Assembly: GCA_037953625.1 (NCBI GenBank)
Contig: CM075649.1
Coordinates: 99,887,290-99,951,289, forward strand
DNA length: 64,000 nt
Direction of reading: 5' to 3'
Source of the DNA: Crotalaria pallida
Lineage: Eukaryota; Streptophyta; Magnoliopsida; Fabales; Fabaceae
The notes beneath the pieces were generated by a model. The model ran no database searches and was not told where the DNA came from. It was given only the letters and a program-made list of their open reading frames with translations. Each line of letters begins with the position of its first letter. Position 1 is the stretch's first letter. The translations under genes were made by a program, and so were the position numbers. This document shows, one piece after another, positions 45,576-55,365 of the stretch.

Positions 45576-45860
45576 CTACAAAACGTGTTACTTGTTCATC
45601 TTGGGTACCCAAACAGTTTTGCGTCCCTGTTGGTTAGTGCTGGGATTTACTCCCTTAACAATCCAAACAAAAGAGCCGTCGGCTACACCATAGTGTCGGA
45701 TCTTACATTAATTAGGTGTGTGTCCGAGCAAACCACAGTAAGAACATGTCGGCTTTTTAGCATGTTTAAAATTTGAGAACGAGCCGATTTTACAAAAAGT
45801 TTTCTTTTTGGCATTCTTGTAGCCGAGACCAGTTTTGTTCATTCTCTGTTGAACAAGTAA
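45576..45860 (-). pseudogene. gag-pol junction with four in-frame stops
   Basis: The reading frame of gag continues without shift into pol across 285 bp, broken by TGA (just after LD), TAA, TAA and TAG. In between are a second Cys/His finger-like motif (CSYCGLLGHT) and a VWVPK motif typical of the segment before the protease. One stop may be an original gag terminator; the others look like decay. Confidence 0.75.
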
Positions 45861-47381
45861 TCAGTCCAACATCCTATCACTTTGTGAGAGAGTTGCATAA
45901 GTGGTTTTTAAATTTTTAATTTCTTTTTCATACTTAATGCACACTTCACACTTTCTATTATTTAGAGAAGTGATAGTGGATTCTAAGGAATCATTGCTGC
46001 ACTTTAAAATTTCAATGCGTTTTTCCAGTTCGTGAACTTGCTCTTTATAATTTAAAATATTTCTTTTTAACTTAGCATAGCTCTTAGCAAGTTTTTCGAA
46101 CTCGGATTGCATTTCAGTGTAGGCAGTATATAGTTCCTCATAATCATCAAGTTCGTACTCAGTGTTAGATTCGGTATCCGAGTATACCTCATTTTCATGT
46201 GTAGTTGAGCCGAACGCCGAGCTTGGTGAAGCTTTATCATGTCTTCCCCTTAAGCACAAGTGATTGATTTCATCTTTGATTGTGCTGAGGTTCGAGCTTG
46301 TAGAGGCTTCCTCAGTGCATCTACCCATTAAGCACAAATTAGTTGTCTCTTCATCGTCCGAGGAGCTTGACACAGATGTTTCATTCTGCTCGGGTGCATC
46401 ACAGACGATGTAAGCTCTCTTTGATTTGGGGTTCTTGTCTTTCTTCTTCTCGGTAATGCTTCTTTTCTGCAATTTGGGACAATTTGGTTTGATGTGTCCA
46501 GATTCACCACATTCATGGCACTTGACTTTGTCTTTTGAGCTTGTGCCTAGATTTTTAAAATTCTTTCTGATTTTGAAGAATTTCATGAACTTCCTGACTA
46601 CGAGGCCGAGGGTTTCGTCATTCATGTCTGAGCTAGAGTCGCTGTCCGAGGAGACTTTGGTCGACTTAGCTGAGGCCTTGAGTGAGATCCCTTTCTTCTT
46701 TTTGTCGGATTCTTCATGCATAGTCAGTCTTCCGAGCTCCATCTTGTGCTCCTGCAATTTGCCGAACAAAGTTGCTATGTCCATGGTATCTAGATCTTTT
46801 GATTCCATGATGGCAGTAACCTTCGGTTGCCATTCTCTGCTAAGACATCTCAAAACTTTGTTAATAACCTCGGCATTTTGAAAGGTTTTACCGAGAGCAA
46901 TAAGATGGTTTATAATATGAGTAAATCGTTTCTGCATGTCATTTACAGATTCGCTTGGTAGCATACGAAATAACTCATACTCATGCATCAGAGTATTTAA
47001 TCGAGCTCGTCTAACTTCACTTGTCCCTTCGTGAGTCAGTTGTAGAATATCCCACATTTGTTTAGCATTTTTACAGTGAGATACTCGAAAAAATTCATCA
47101 TTGGACAGGGCCGAGGTGATGATGTTTTTAGCTTTTAAATTGTAAGAAACTTTTCTTTTATCATCATCATCCCAGCTTGTCCTTGGGATTTCTACAACAT
47201 CGTCTCCGATTTTCCTTCTAGGAATATGAGGGCCGTTTTCAATCGCATCCCAAACATCAATATCAATTGCTTCTATAAAAATTTTCATTCGTGCTTTCCA
47301 ATACGCATAACCATCACCATTGAATAGTGGTGGTCTGTTTATTGAAGAGCCTTCACCTCCAAATGTATTGTTAGAGCCCAT
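45861..47381 (-). CDS. gag: Copia gag (506 aa)
   Basis: Capsid-type protein. The N-terminus has the DUF4219/UBN2-like region of plant Copia gags (NGDGYAYWKARMKIF, residues 22-36; MWDILQLTHEG near 110). A CCHC zinc knuckle C-x2-C-x4-H-x4-C (CHECGESGHIKPNC) lies at about residue 290, then an acidic Ser-rich stretch and a Leu/Lys/Glu-rich coiled coil near the C-terminus. The ATG at 47381 lies 48 bp after the PBS. No internal stop. Confidence 0.9.
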   Translation of the reverse strand: MGSNNTFGGEGSSINRPPLFNGDGYAYWKARMKIFIEAIDIDVWDAIENGPHIPRRKIGDDVVEIPRTSWDDDDKRKVSYNLKAKNIITSALSNDEFFRVSHCKNAKQMWDILQLTHEGTSEVRRARLNTLMHEYELFRMLPSESVNDMQKRFTHIINHLIALGKTFQNAEVINKVLRCLSREWQPKVTAIMESKDLDTMDIATLFGKLQEHKMELGRLTMHEESDKKKKGISLKASAKSTKVSSDSDSSSDMNDETLGLVVRKFMKFFKIRKNFKNLGTSSKDKVKCHECGESGHIKPNCPKLQKRSITEKKKDKNPKSKRAYIVCDAPEQNETSVSSSSDDEETTNLCLMGRCTEEASTSSNLSTIKDEINHLCLRGRHDKASPSSAFGSTTHENEVYSDTESNTEYELDDYEELYTAYTEMQSEFEKLAKSYAKLKRNILNYKEQVHELEKRIEILKCSNDSLESTITSLNNRKCEVCIKYEKEIKNLKTTYATLSQSDRMLD

Positions 47382-47428
47382 GGTTTCCTAGGATCTTTTC
47401 CGAAAAGCGGTTAAGCTCGATCTTTCGA

Positions 47429-47444
47429 CCGAGCTCTGATACCA
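47429..47444 (-). other. Primer-binding site of Copia element
   Basis: Reads TGGTATCAGAGCTCGG on the - strand, two bases inside the 5' LTR. This is the standard initiator-Met tRNA complement of plant Copia elements. Confidence 0.95.
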
Positions 47445-47446
47445 AT

Positions 47447-49137
47447 TGTTGAAAACGATGGAAACCGAGGGAACGGTCTTGACAATCTACTAGAAGGGGG
47501 GTGAATAGTAGATGGAAGCAATAATACCAATTTTTTGTGATGTTTTAAAATAGGTCGGATAACGCTAGTTGTTTAGAGTAAAAATTTCGACTTTGAGCCG
47601 AACAGTTCTTAATAATCAGTTTCTAGACCGAGCACTGATTATCCGAGCTGCACACTCAAAGAATCAGGTTTGCAGCGGAAAATTACTAGCACTGTCCGAG
47701 TGATAAGTTAGAGCTATAACTGTTCGATCAAATCCTCAGAAAGTAAATAAAAGTAGTAAAGAAAATGGAACACCGAGATTTATCCTGGTTCACTCACCAA
47801 CACGGCGAGCTACGTCCAGTCCCCCTTAAAACGTTTAAGGAGCTTTAATAAAATCAAATAGATAGAGATTACATGGGATCAATCAAACCCACCAAGAGAG
47901 TACCAAACTCATGGCTTCTACCTACTGATACACAAATGTCGAGCACAGCGTCGGACTTTCACAGTCTTGAAACCTTCAAGACACCTTGAAACCTTCAAGG
48001 ATTTTCACCGAAGAACCTCCTTGGATTTTTTCTCAGGAACCTCCTAAGACTTCAATCGTCAAGAACCTCTTGAACGAACTTGGAAACCTTGCAAGATTTT
48101 CACCTTGCTTGAGAACAACTCAAGACTTGAAGAAATGGTTATGAGAAGATGATGGCTCCAACCAGAAACTCAAGTGTAGAAGATTTTGAAGGTTTAATGA
48201 ACAAATGGGTTTTCGGTTAAGTGTTTGAGAAAGGCTTTTGAGAATGCAGAGAATGATTTGAGACTTGGTGTATGAGTATGAAAGGTTTGAACCCAAACTC
48301 TCAAGGTTCTCTTTTTTGCGGCTTGAGCACTTGTAAAACAGAGAATGAATATGAAAGTTTTTGGCTTTTGCTCTCTGTTCTTTTCTTTCTCTATGTGTTC
48401 ATGTGTTGTTCTCTGTGTTTCAGAGAAGCTAAGACTCTCCTTTTATAGTGGGGTACCAACGTATGAGGTAAGGAAAGAAAGGAAAGATTATTTTAGAATA
48501 TGCCTTATTGCTCCAACGGATAAACAGAACATTTTCTATCATTTATCTGCAAGTTCTGCTTTGTCTGTGCTTTATCACATCAGTCCAAAATTGTCCCTTT
48601 CTAATTTTGAATTTTGAAGCTTGATGACAGTTGGGCGCCGTTGAGATGAGGACAAAAATTGTCAGCCACGCACAGTACTATACTGGTACGTAATTAATGA
48701 GGTGCATGCGGGTTGTACTTGCTGAAGGTTGAAGATGATGAATAGTGTTGCCAAGCCTGACAACAGTTCGAGCTTGGCATCTTGTTTCAGCTTGACATCT
48801 CTTCGAGCATGGGATCTTTGAGAGGTAAAATCGATTTTTTCCTTGCTGAGCTGATCCCTCGGGCCGACTGATAGACTTTGAGCGATGGATCGGATTGATC
48901 ACTTCCGAGTACGTCTGAGCTTATGATGATTAACTCCGACTTCATTCACAACGGTCCGATCCTCTTACCCTTCCAAGCTAGATGTCGAGAGCACAGAGCA
49001 CGTCTTCGGAATTTTGACTTCTTTGTTAGTCTGGTCGAATTTAATTTGTTTCCATCGGTGGCCGAGATCAGAAATACTTCACGCTGAACTTGTTCATTTC
49101 TCATTCATTTGTCGTCATCAAAATCTTTGATTCAACA
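47447..49137 (-). repeat. 5' LTR of Copia element
   Basis: 1691 bp; carries a 19-bp tandem duplication (ACACCTTGAAACCTTCAAG, near 47981) absent from the other LTR. Confidence 0.9.
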
Positions 49138-49142
49138 ATAAA

Positions 49143-49326
49143 TACAATTTCTAATAAAAATTAAATACTACTTCAATTTTTAATAAGAATTAAATAGGGA
49201 CATTTTGAACAAAACATATACTCTCTCCGTCCCTAAATATAAGATTATTTTGACTCTATTTGTAAGACCTATATCAATTTTCAATGGCAATTAATTACTT
49301 CTTTTTTACAAACACCTCTATTTACT
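49143..49326. other. AT-rich spacer with a MITE-like end
   Basis: CTCTCTCCGTCCCTAAATATAAG near 49223 resembles one terminal repeat of a Stowaway-type MITE, without a matching second end. No gene. Confidence 0.35.
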
Positions 49327-49328
49327 TA

Positions 49329-49601
49329 CTCCCTCTATTTCATATGTAGTGTTCATAGAGTTTTTGTCTCATATTTCATATGTATTGTTCTTTTACAAAA
49401 CCCAATACATAATTAATGTTATTTTTCCTAATATACCCCTATTTATCACACTTCCTTTTTCACTTCCAATATCTTTCTCTCTCTTCAATTATGATTATAT
49501 ATGGTTATTAGAGTCAAAATATCCCAAATTCTTACATCATTTAACCATTTCTTAAAACCATTGCATAACCTTAAAAAACTCTACTTATGAAACGGAGAGA
49601 C
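49329..49601. mobile_element. Stowaway-like MITE (273 bp)
   Basis: Ends CTCCCTCTATTTCATATGTAG and its imperfect complement CTACTTATGAAACGGAGAGAC, flanked by TA on both sides (49327-49328, 49602-49603). AT-rich, no coding capacity. CTCCCTCYRT-type termini and a TA target are hallmarks of Tc1/mariner-derived MITEs. Confidence 0.6.
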
Positions 49602-49603
49602 TA

Positions 49604-50395
49604 ATGCTCTTTAGATTCCTAATATCAGAGCTAGTTTTGAAAATACAAATCAAATGTTCACATTTTTAATGTCATTGAAATAAACAAATTTTCTTAAAAG
49701 AAGTGAAATCCACCAAAAGAATCTTACATCATATACTTTACAACTACCAATGTTCCAATCCCACTGTAGCTGCCACTGTTCATTTTCAGTGTGGCATCCA
49801 CCTTCTAACGAAGGAAAACAACTACGTGTTATTGTTAATTTCCACATAGGCATGCCATCCTTTATTTCTTCCGCTCTACGGTTACTTTTTTTAATATTGT
49901 TGATAGCCTCCTCCCAAGAGGCACCCAAGAGGCAATACGATTCAATCAATTTCCTCTAAGGCAAAATTAAGAACCTATAACTTGCTATGGAAAGAATCAA
50001 GATTGCACACAATTCTCTTATGGTTTTCAAGCCTAGGGTTAATATTCAAGAGTTCTCCTAAAACTAGGCTAAGAATAATAAGAGTTAGATGAAGGAAATA
50101 TTATGTTAAGGGAAAAGAGATTAAGAACTTAATCCTTGCACCACCAAGTTCAGTTCCTTTGATCCTTTCTCAAACAAGTTGTAAATTCAAGTGATGCAAC
50201 ATAAGTAGTGATTCTTGGTTCATTGAAACCAAATGGGATTTGTTCTCAGTCAAGAGTTTGGTTATTAATCTAGAAACAAGAAAACTTTAAGAAATCCTAA
50301 GAAAGAAAAGGAAAAGAACAATTTACCTATACAAGGGAGTGGCGCCACACATTCAAGAGAATGATATGCCAAGGGATCTCCACACAAGAATCATA
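49604..50395. other. Unassigned sequence between MITE and inverted repeat
   Basis: A 99-codon open frame on the - strand (49949-49650) has a mixed, protein-like composition (Trp-rich) but no recognised domain; it could be a gene fragment. Otherwise AT-rich with nothing identifiable. Confidence 0.3.
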
Positions 50396-51192
50396 CTTGA
50401 TATGATCCAAGTCTCAAGACCAACAGTCTCACACTCATGGAATTTAAGAACACGATTTGCTTAGCCTTCAACAACTACCTTTCATTCATGAGTAAGAGTA
50501 CATTATATAGAGAAGAAAGTGACCCTTCACCTAGCCTAGGGGGCTTGCACGAAATTAAGAAGGGAATAAGTCATATTTCTAACTTAATGATGACCTTTCA
50601 CCTAGCTAGGCAGTTACACGAGTTAATGGTTCATTTAATGATCCATTAATCCTTCATTCATGGCCTTTAATGCTTCATCATTAACTCTTCTTAACTTTGG
50701 GAAGTTATGGAAGGTCAAAGGTTGGAGTCTTTAATGCATTTAGTGCTTCTTCATAAGTCCTCATAATTGTGAGGAATTGAAGAAGATCAAAAGGTGGTTG
50801 AACGCTTCTCCTAGTTGTGATTGACTTTTGAAATTCCTTGCCACTAAATGCATTAAATACTCCAACCTTTGACCTTCCATAACTTCCCAAAGTTAAGAAG
50901 AGTTGATGATGAAACATTAAAGGCCACAAATGAAGGATTAATGGATCATTTAATGAACCATTAGCTCGTGTAACTCCCTAGCTAGGTGAAAGGTGGTCAT
51001 TAAGTTAGCATTATGACTTGATTCCCTTCTTAATTTCGTGCAATCCCCCTAGGCTAGGTGAAGGGTCACTTTTTTCTCTATATAATGTACTCTTACTCAT
51101 GAATGAAAGGTAGTCGTTGAAGGCTAAGCACACTGTGTTCTTAAATTCCATGAGTGTGAGGCTGTTGGTCTTGAGACTTGGATCATATCAAG
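50396..51192. repeat. Long inverted repeat, 350-bp arms with 96-bp spacer
   Basis: The left arm 50396-50745 is the reverse complement of 50842-51192 with scattered mismatches. The outer ends are CTTGATATGATCC and GGATCATATCAAG. It could be a foldback element or a region able to form a long hairpin RNA. The right arm stops exactly where a TGTAACACC LTR start begins (51193), so more of the palindrome may lie beyond that insertion: left-flank sequence CATACTTGAT has no partner here. Frames inside are short. Confidence 0.85.
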
Positions 51193-51780
51193 TGTAACAC
51201 CCTGCTATTTTAATAATTTTAGTAAAATAATTAAAAGATTTAATATGATGTTTTCAAGATTGGAGTGTTGTAACAAAATTTTAATTTCATTATTATATTT
51301 GAAATATGTTTTCTAATTGAAACAAGTATAAATTTGTTATCATGCGCTTTATAAAAATAAAGGAGTGCTTTTATTTAGTTTAATTAATATTTTGACAGGG
51401 AGCTCAACTGGAAAACCTTAGAGGCATTCTCATAAATAGTTTATTTAGAAATATATGTTTAATTGAATATTTTGAACGTTCTTGTAAATTTTCATAGCAT
51501 TCTGAGACTGTTTTATTTTTAGCTCCCGGACTGATTTTTATATACTACCGGTATAAGTTATATTTAATGACTTATTATTTTAAGATTCTGAATGTTATAT
51601 TTTATCAAGTTTGACATCAGGATTGAGAAAAATGTATTTACAATTTTATTTTTATACTTTTTCTATGCAATAGCTATCTGTAAGGAGCAGTAACTTTATT
51701 ATTTTTCAATTAGTTTTGAGTAATTAAAAGTACAATATTGTTCTACTTAAATGTATTTTATTTTTAGGATCGTCAAACTT
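51193..51780. mobile_element. LTR terminus (TGTAACACCCTG), partial
   Basis: Starts abruptly at the end of the inverted repeat with the TGTAAC signature shared by the other long LTRs. AT-rich, non-coding; its other end was not located and may be lost or beyond the later insertions. The right limit is approximate. Confidence 0.4.
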
Positions 51781-52053
51781 TTAATTATTATCCAAAATAC
51801 CTACACACATAGATCCACAAATGAGAACAAAACATAAAATAAAATATATAATTCCTAGTCTACCCATCGTCCCACCAATAACCCTTTATATCTATAATAT
51901 ATAGTATATATAAGGCCAATACTTCCATACCCCTTAATTCTGGAAGGGTACCATACCCTCCCATAGTTACCAACAGAAATAGTTGTCACAAATATAAAAC
52001 AATTATAATTTCTGATAGAGAAACCCATCACTAATAGAAAAATCCAAATAATA

Positions 52054-52292
52054 ATGGAAAGAAGGAGTGAATCCAAAATTGAATACCTAAAATATTATTA
52101 AGAAAAGTAAATACAGAAATATCATGGAAACAAAAAACTATAGAAGAATTAATTTTATTAAAAAATTCTATAAGGTTAAATTTAGCTGATTCTCAAGAAA
52201 TAATTCAGTTAATCAAACATGCTCGAGAGCAAAAAGAAATAGCAAAAGAAATGAGAGAAAACATAACTAAAAGATCTAGTTATGGATTTTAA
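52054..52292 (+). pseudogene. Caulimovirid small ORF 1 (frameshifted)
   Basis: An ATG at 52054 opens a short frame that stops at about 52101; a shifted frame continues to the TAA at 52290. The C-terminal part is Lys/Glu-rich and likely helical. It stands in the position of a small accessory virion-associated or transmission protein; specific function not assigned. Confidence 0.45.
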
Positions 52293-52298
52293 ATAATT

Positions 52299-52454
52299 AT
52301 GAATGAAGCAAGGATTTCGGAAAAATTAGAACTGATAATAAAAATATTAAAAGATATGCAAGAAACAGAAAAATGCAGAAAAGAGGAGAAACAAATAATA
52401 ATTCCTTCAAATAAAGGAAAATTAAATTTATTTGATAAACCACCTTTAAGATGA
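52299..52454 (+). CDS. Caulimovirid small ORF 2 (51 aa)
   Basis: ATG at 52299, seven bases after the previous stop. Charged, Lys/Glu-rich, likely helical. Its TGA (52452-52454) overlaps the next ATG as ATGA, the tight junction used by caulimovirids for coupled translation. Function unknown. Confidence 0.5.
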   Translation: MNEARISEKLELIIKILKDMQETEKCRKEEKQIIIPSNKGKLNLFDKPPLR

Positions 52455-53721
52455 TGGAAAATTTATCAGAAAAAATACAAGAGCAGATGGATAATTTACG
52501 TAGACTTTTGGCTACACTAAACCTTAATGATGAAACAAAAGAATTAGTAGACGATTATGACTCAGAAGACTTAGAAAGCAATCCATACGAAGAAGAGCCT
52601 ACGAACAGCCAAACTCTCGTAAAAACCGAAGAAGGAGAAGCCTCAAGAAAAAGAGATACAGAATCTCGCCCGCATTTTAGTGAACCATTAACACACTTTT
52701 AGGGAGCAAAATTCAGAAAAATACCTGAAAAATATACACCTACAATAGATATGAATGATAAGGAGAATATTTTAGACTTAGACTGCAAAATAGAACAAGA
52801 AGAAACCTTAAAAACATGGTACCAAGAAGTGAGTATTATGTTAGCTCTACAGGAAGAACTAAGAAACCCTGATAGAAAAACCAATGGAATTTTGTTCCAT
52901 ATAAAACTAGAGGAATTGTATCCAATTTTTTTTACAAGAAATACCTCAAGAAGAAGTTATTAAAAAATTAGAAGAAAATAGAGAAGTAAAAGTAAGAGAT
53001 CTTGTTTACAATATATTAATTGAAGAATTTATTGAAAGAAAGTAAAACACTAGAAACAAATAGAGCTATTTGGCACCTTACAAACCTAAGAATATGTAAC
53101 ATGTGTTATTTATAAAATTTTATAAGCGAATATAAAAAATATTATAGTAAAATATAAAAAGGTCTAAGAGATAGCTTAGGATTAGATGACCTTTTCTTTA
53201 ATAAATGACCTCTAGCAGTAAATGAAAAAGTAAAAAACTTATTCGAAGAACAAATAAAATTAGGACAATCTAGCAATACATTAGGAGGAAGAATAATAGT
53301 ACTACATCAGTGGGTACAGGAAGAATGTGCACAAAAGAAAGCAAGACGACAAGCACAAATAGGGTTATGTTGTGATAGATTTATAGATAAAATAGGAGAT
53401 TATGGATGTAACCCAGCTCGAAGAAGAAAACGAAATTTTCACAAACAAAGAAAATCAAACAAAAGCAAATATAAGAAATCAAATACTAAAAAACAATTCT
53501 TTAGAAATAAAAATAAATATAAAAAGGATAAAAACTATTGCCCATCTAAGAAGAAAACATCATGCAGATGTTGGATATGTGATGAAGAAGGACATTACGC
53601 AAATAAATGTCCACAAAAAGGAAAAGATAAAAATAAGTTAATAACGTTAAGAATTGCATACAATTTAGGATATGAACCTATAGAAGATTCAGAAATAGAA
53701 TATGACGATAGTCTCCTTTAA
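52451..53721 (+). pseudogene. Caulimovirid coat-protein-like ORF (broken)
   Basis: Acidic N-terminus (from 52451), conserved middle, then a Lys/Arg-rich region and a CCHC zinc knuckle (C-x2-C-x4-H-x4-C, about 53568-53610) before an acidic tail ending at TAA 53719-53721. This layout matches capsid proteins of the family, which bind nucleic acid through the knuckle. Breaks: in-frame TAG at 52700 and a frame change at a T run near 52925-52932, with further disturbance before 53250. The knuckle is in a different frame from the N-terminus. Confidence 0.7.
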
Positions 53722-54672
53722 TTTTACCGTTCTAGTGAAAATGAGCAAAAATTTGAAGAATGGTAATCCAAACGCAACCTTTATAAAGGTTAAAATAGAA
53801 GAAAAAAATTACTTAGCATATGTTGACACAGGAGCGACGTTATGCTTAGCGAGAAAAAACATTTCAAAAATTGGAAGAAATTAAAAAAAACCAAAAAATA
53901 TAATAGTAGCTGATAAATCTGTACATGAAATATGGTTTTTTTCTAGAAAACCAAGAGATAAGAATAGAAGATCATATTTTTCAAGCAAAAACAATATATC
54001 TTCATGATTCAGGATTAGATTTAATTATGGGAAATAATTTCTTAAAACTATATGAACCTTTTATTCAAAGAAAATAATATTAGCCTACATTGGTGGGATT
54101 TAATTTCAAAGAAAACTACCAAAGAGGTAAAAACGAAAATCATTACAAAAAATGAAATATTGAAAATAATGGCAAATAAAATTCACTCTATTTTAGATGA
54201 ACTTTACTTCTATTCACTAAATGAAGGAATAGAAAAAGCATTAGAAAGAGTTTGTAGTGATCATCCCTTGGATTCTAAAAAAATACAAATAAAGAATTAA
54301 TTGTTATAAAATTAAAAGATCCTTCACATGAGGTAAATGTTCCCAACAGAATCTCATATTCTGTAAGAGACATCAAAGAATTCAAAAAAGAATGTAAGGA
54401 ACTACTTGATAAAGAATTAATAAGAGAAAGCTCGAGTCCACACTCAGCACCTGCTTTTTATGTTGAAAATCATAATGAAATAAAAAGAGGAAAAAGAAGA
54501 ATGGTTATTAATTATAAAAAATTAAATAATGCAACAATTGGTGATTCTTATAAGTTACAAAGAAAGGACTATATTTTAGAAAAAATTAAAGGTTGTAATT
54601 GGTTTTCATCTTCAGATGCGAAATCAAGATACTACCAATTAAGGTTATCAGAAGAAACAAAACCTTTAATTG
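53702..54672 (+). pseudogene. Caulimovirid protease and RT fragment (broken, truncated)
   Basis: Begins with an ATG overlapping the end of the coat-protein frame. It shows a retropepsin motif (VDTGA, about 53823), a GNNF-type motif near 54030, and the start of reverse transcriptase (SPHSAPAFYV and MVINYKKLN, to 54672). At least two frameshifts are needed to follow it (three frames used), plus a TAA at 53882. The catalytic YxDD part of RT and RNase H are missing because the LTR at 54673 interrupts it. Confidence 0.75.
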
Positions 54673-55162
54673 TGTGACATTCCATATTTTTCCCGACTAA
54701 GATAAATAAGTTTTCATTAAAGAAGAATTTTGAGATATTGTTTTACAAATGATTTTCGATGAGTATTTTATTCGATTACGTAATCAATTTTCGATTTTAT
54801 GGAATTTTGGAAAACAAAGATTTTTTTTATAGAAATCAAGCAAGTGATTTTATTGGGTTTTGAGTCATTTAAGGATTGATTTAAAAGAGTTTTGACTTCA
54901 CGATGGATTTTTATGCTTTGAAATTTAATTTTCTTGTGTGTGATTTTATGTGCTTGATTTTCTAAGGTTTTCAATGAATCATATTGCTTGAGGTTTTTAT
55001 TGAGATTTTGTCTTCCTAATTGATTTATATGATTTTATGGTTTTAAGAAGGAAAATTATTTTCACTCCAAGCTTCAAAGAAATCAAAGTCCAATTATCTT
55101 GATCTAGAATCATTTCTCAAAACCCTAATTGGTATCCTAATCTTTGATTAAACCCTAATCGA

Positions 55163-55365
55163 GTTCTTAATCCTTGATTAAGAACTTAATCACTCTCTTA
55201 AGACCTAAATCCTCAAGGTTGGTGAGCTAACCTAGAATTAGTTTTCCTTAAACCTATGATTAAGTTTTGATTAGTGCCTTAATCCTTGATTAAGCCTTAA
55301 TCACTGAGGATTAGTGGACTAAACCTAGATTCATTATCCTAATCCTACCCTAATCATGATTAGAC
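55163..55365. repeat. CTAATC/GATTAG hairpin series
   Basis: GTTCTTAATC-CTT-GATTAAGAAC (55163-55185) is a perfect 10-bp stem. Similar stems follow (CTTAATC-CTT-GATTAAG near 55280; CTAATC-AT-GATTAG near 55353) within a degenerate AT-rich repeat. Confidence 0.6.

Larger units (their letters stand above)
40292..49137 (-). mobile_element. Complete Copia element, SIRE/Maximus-like
   Basis: 8846 bp, TGTTG...CAACA LTRs, TSD ATAAA (40287-40291 and 49138-49142). Order on the - strand: 5' LTR (49137-47447), PBS, gag, pol (protease, integrase, RT, RNase H: the Copia order), a 3' region with repeated PPT-like tracts, and 3' LTR (41963-40292). The LTRs differ at about 57 positions by hand count (about 3.4%) plus a 19-bp tandem duplication in the 5' LTR. 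The SIRE-like assignment rests on RT/RNase H wording such as YVDDIIFG and EFEMSMMGE; it was not tested phylogenetically. Confidence 0.92.
51780..54672 (+). other. Endogenous caulimovirid (plant pararetrovirus) fragment
   Basis: Order on the + strand: AT-rich stretch with a TATATAAGG box (about 51908), two small ORFs, coat-protein-like ORF, then a separate aspartic protease-RT frame. Small ORFs, then coat protein, then a separate pol is the arrangement of caulimovirus-like genera rather than of badnaviruses, where one polyprotein carries these domains. Assignment to genus is not attempted. It is very AT-rich, with stops and frameshifts in every long ORF, and is cut inside RT by the LTR beginning at 54673. 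No movement protein is recognised. A defective old integration. Confidence 0.75.

Noticed and set aside
49650..49949. 99-codon protein-like frame
   Set aside because: Could be a gene fragment, but I recognise no family and it lacks upstream or downstream support.
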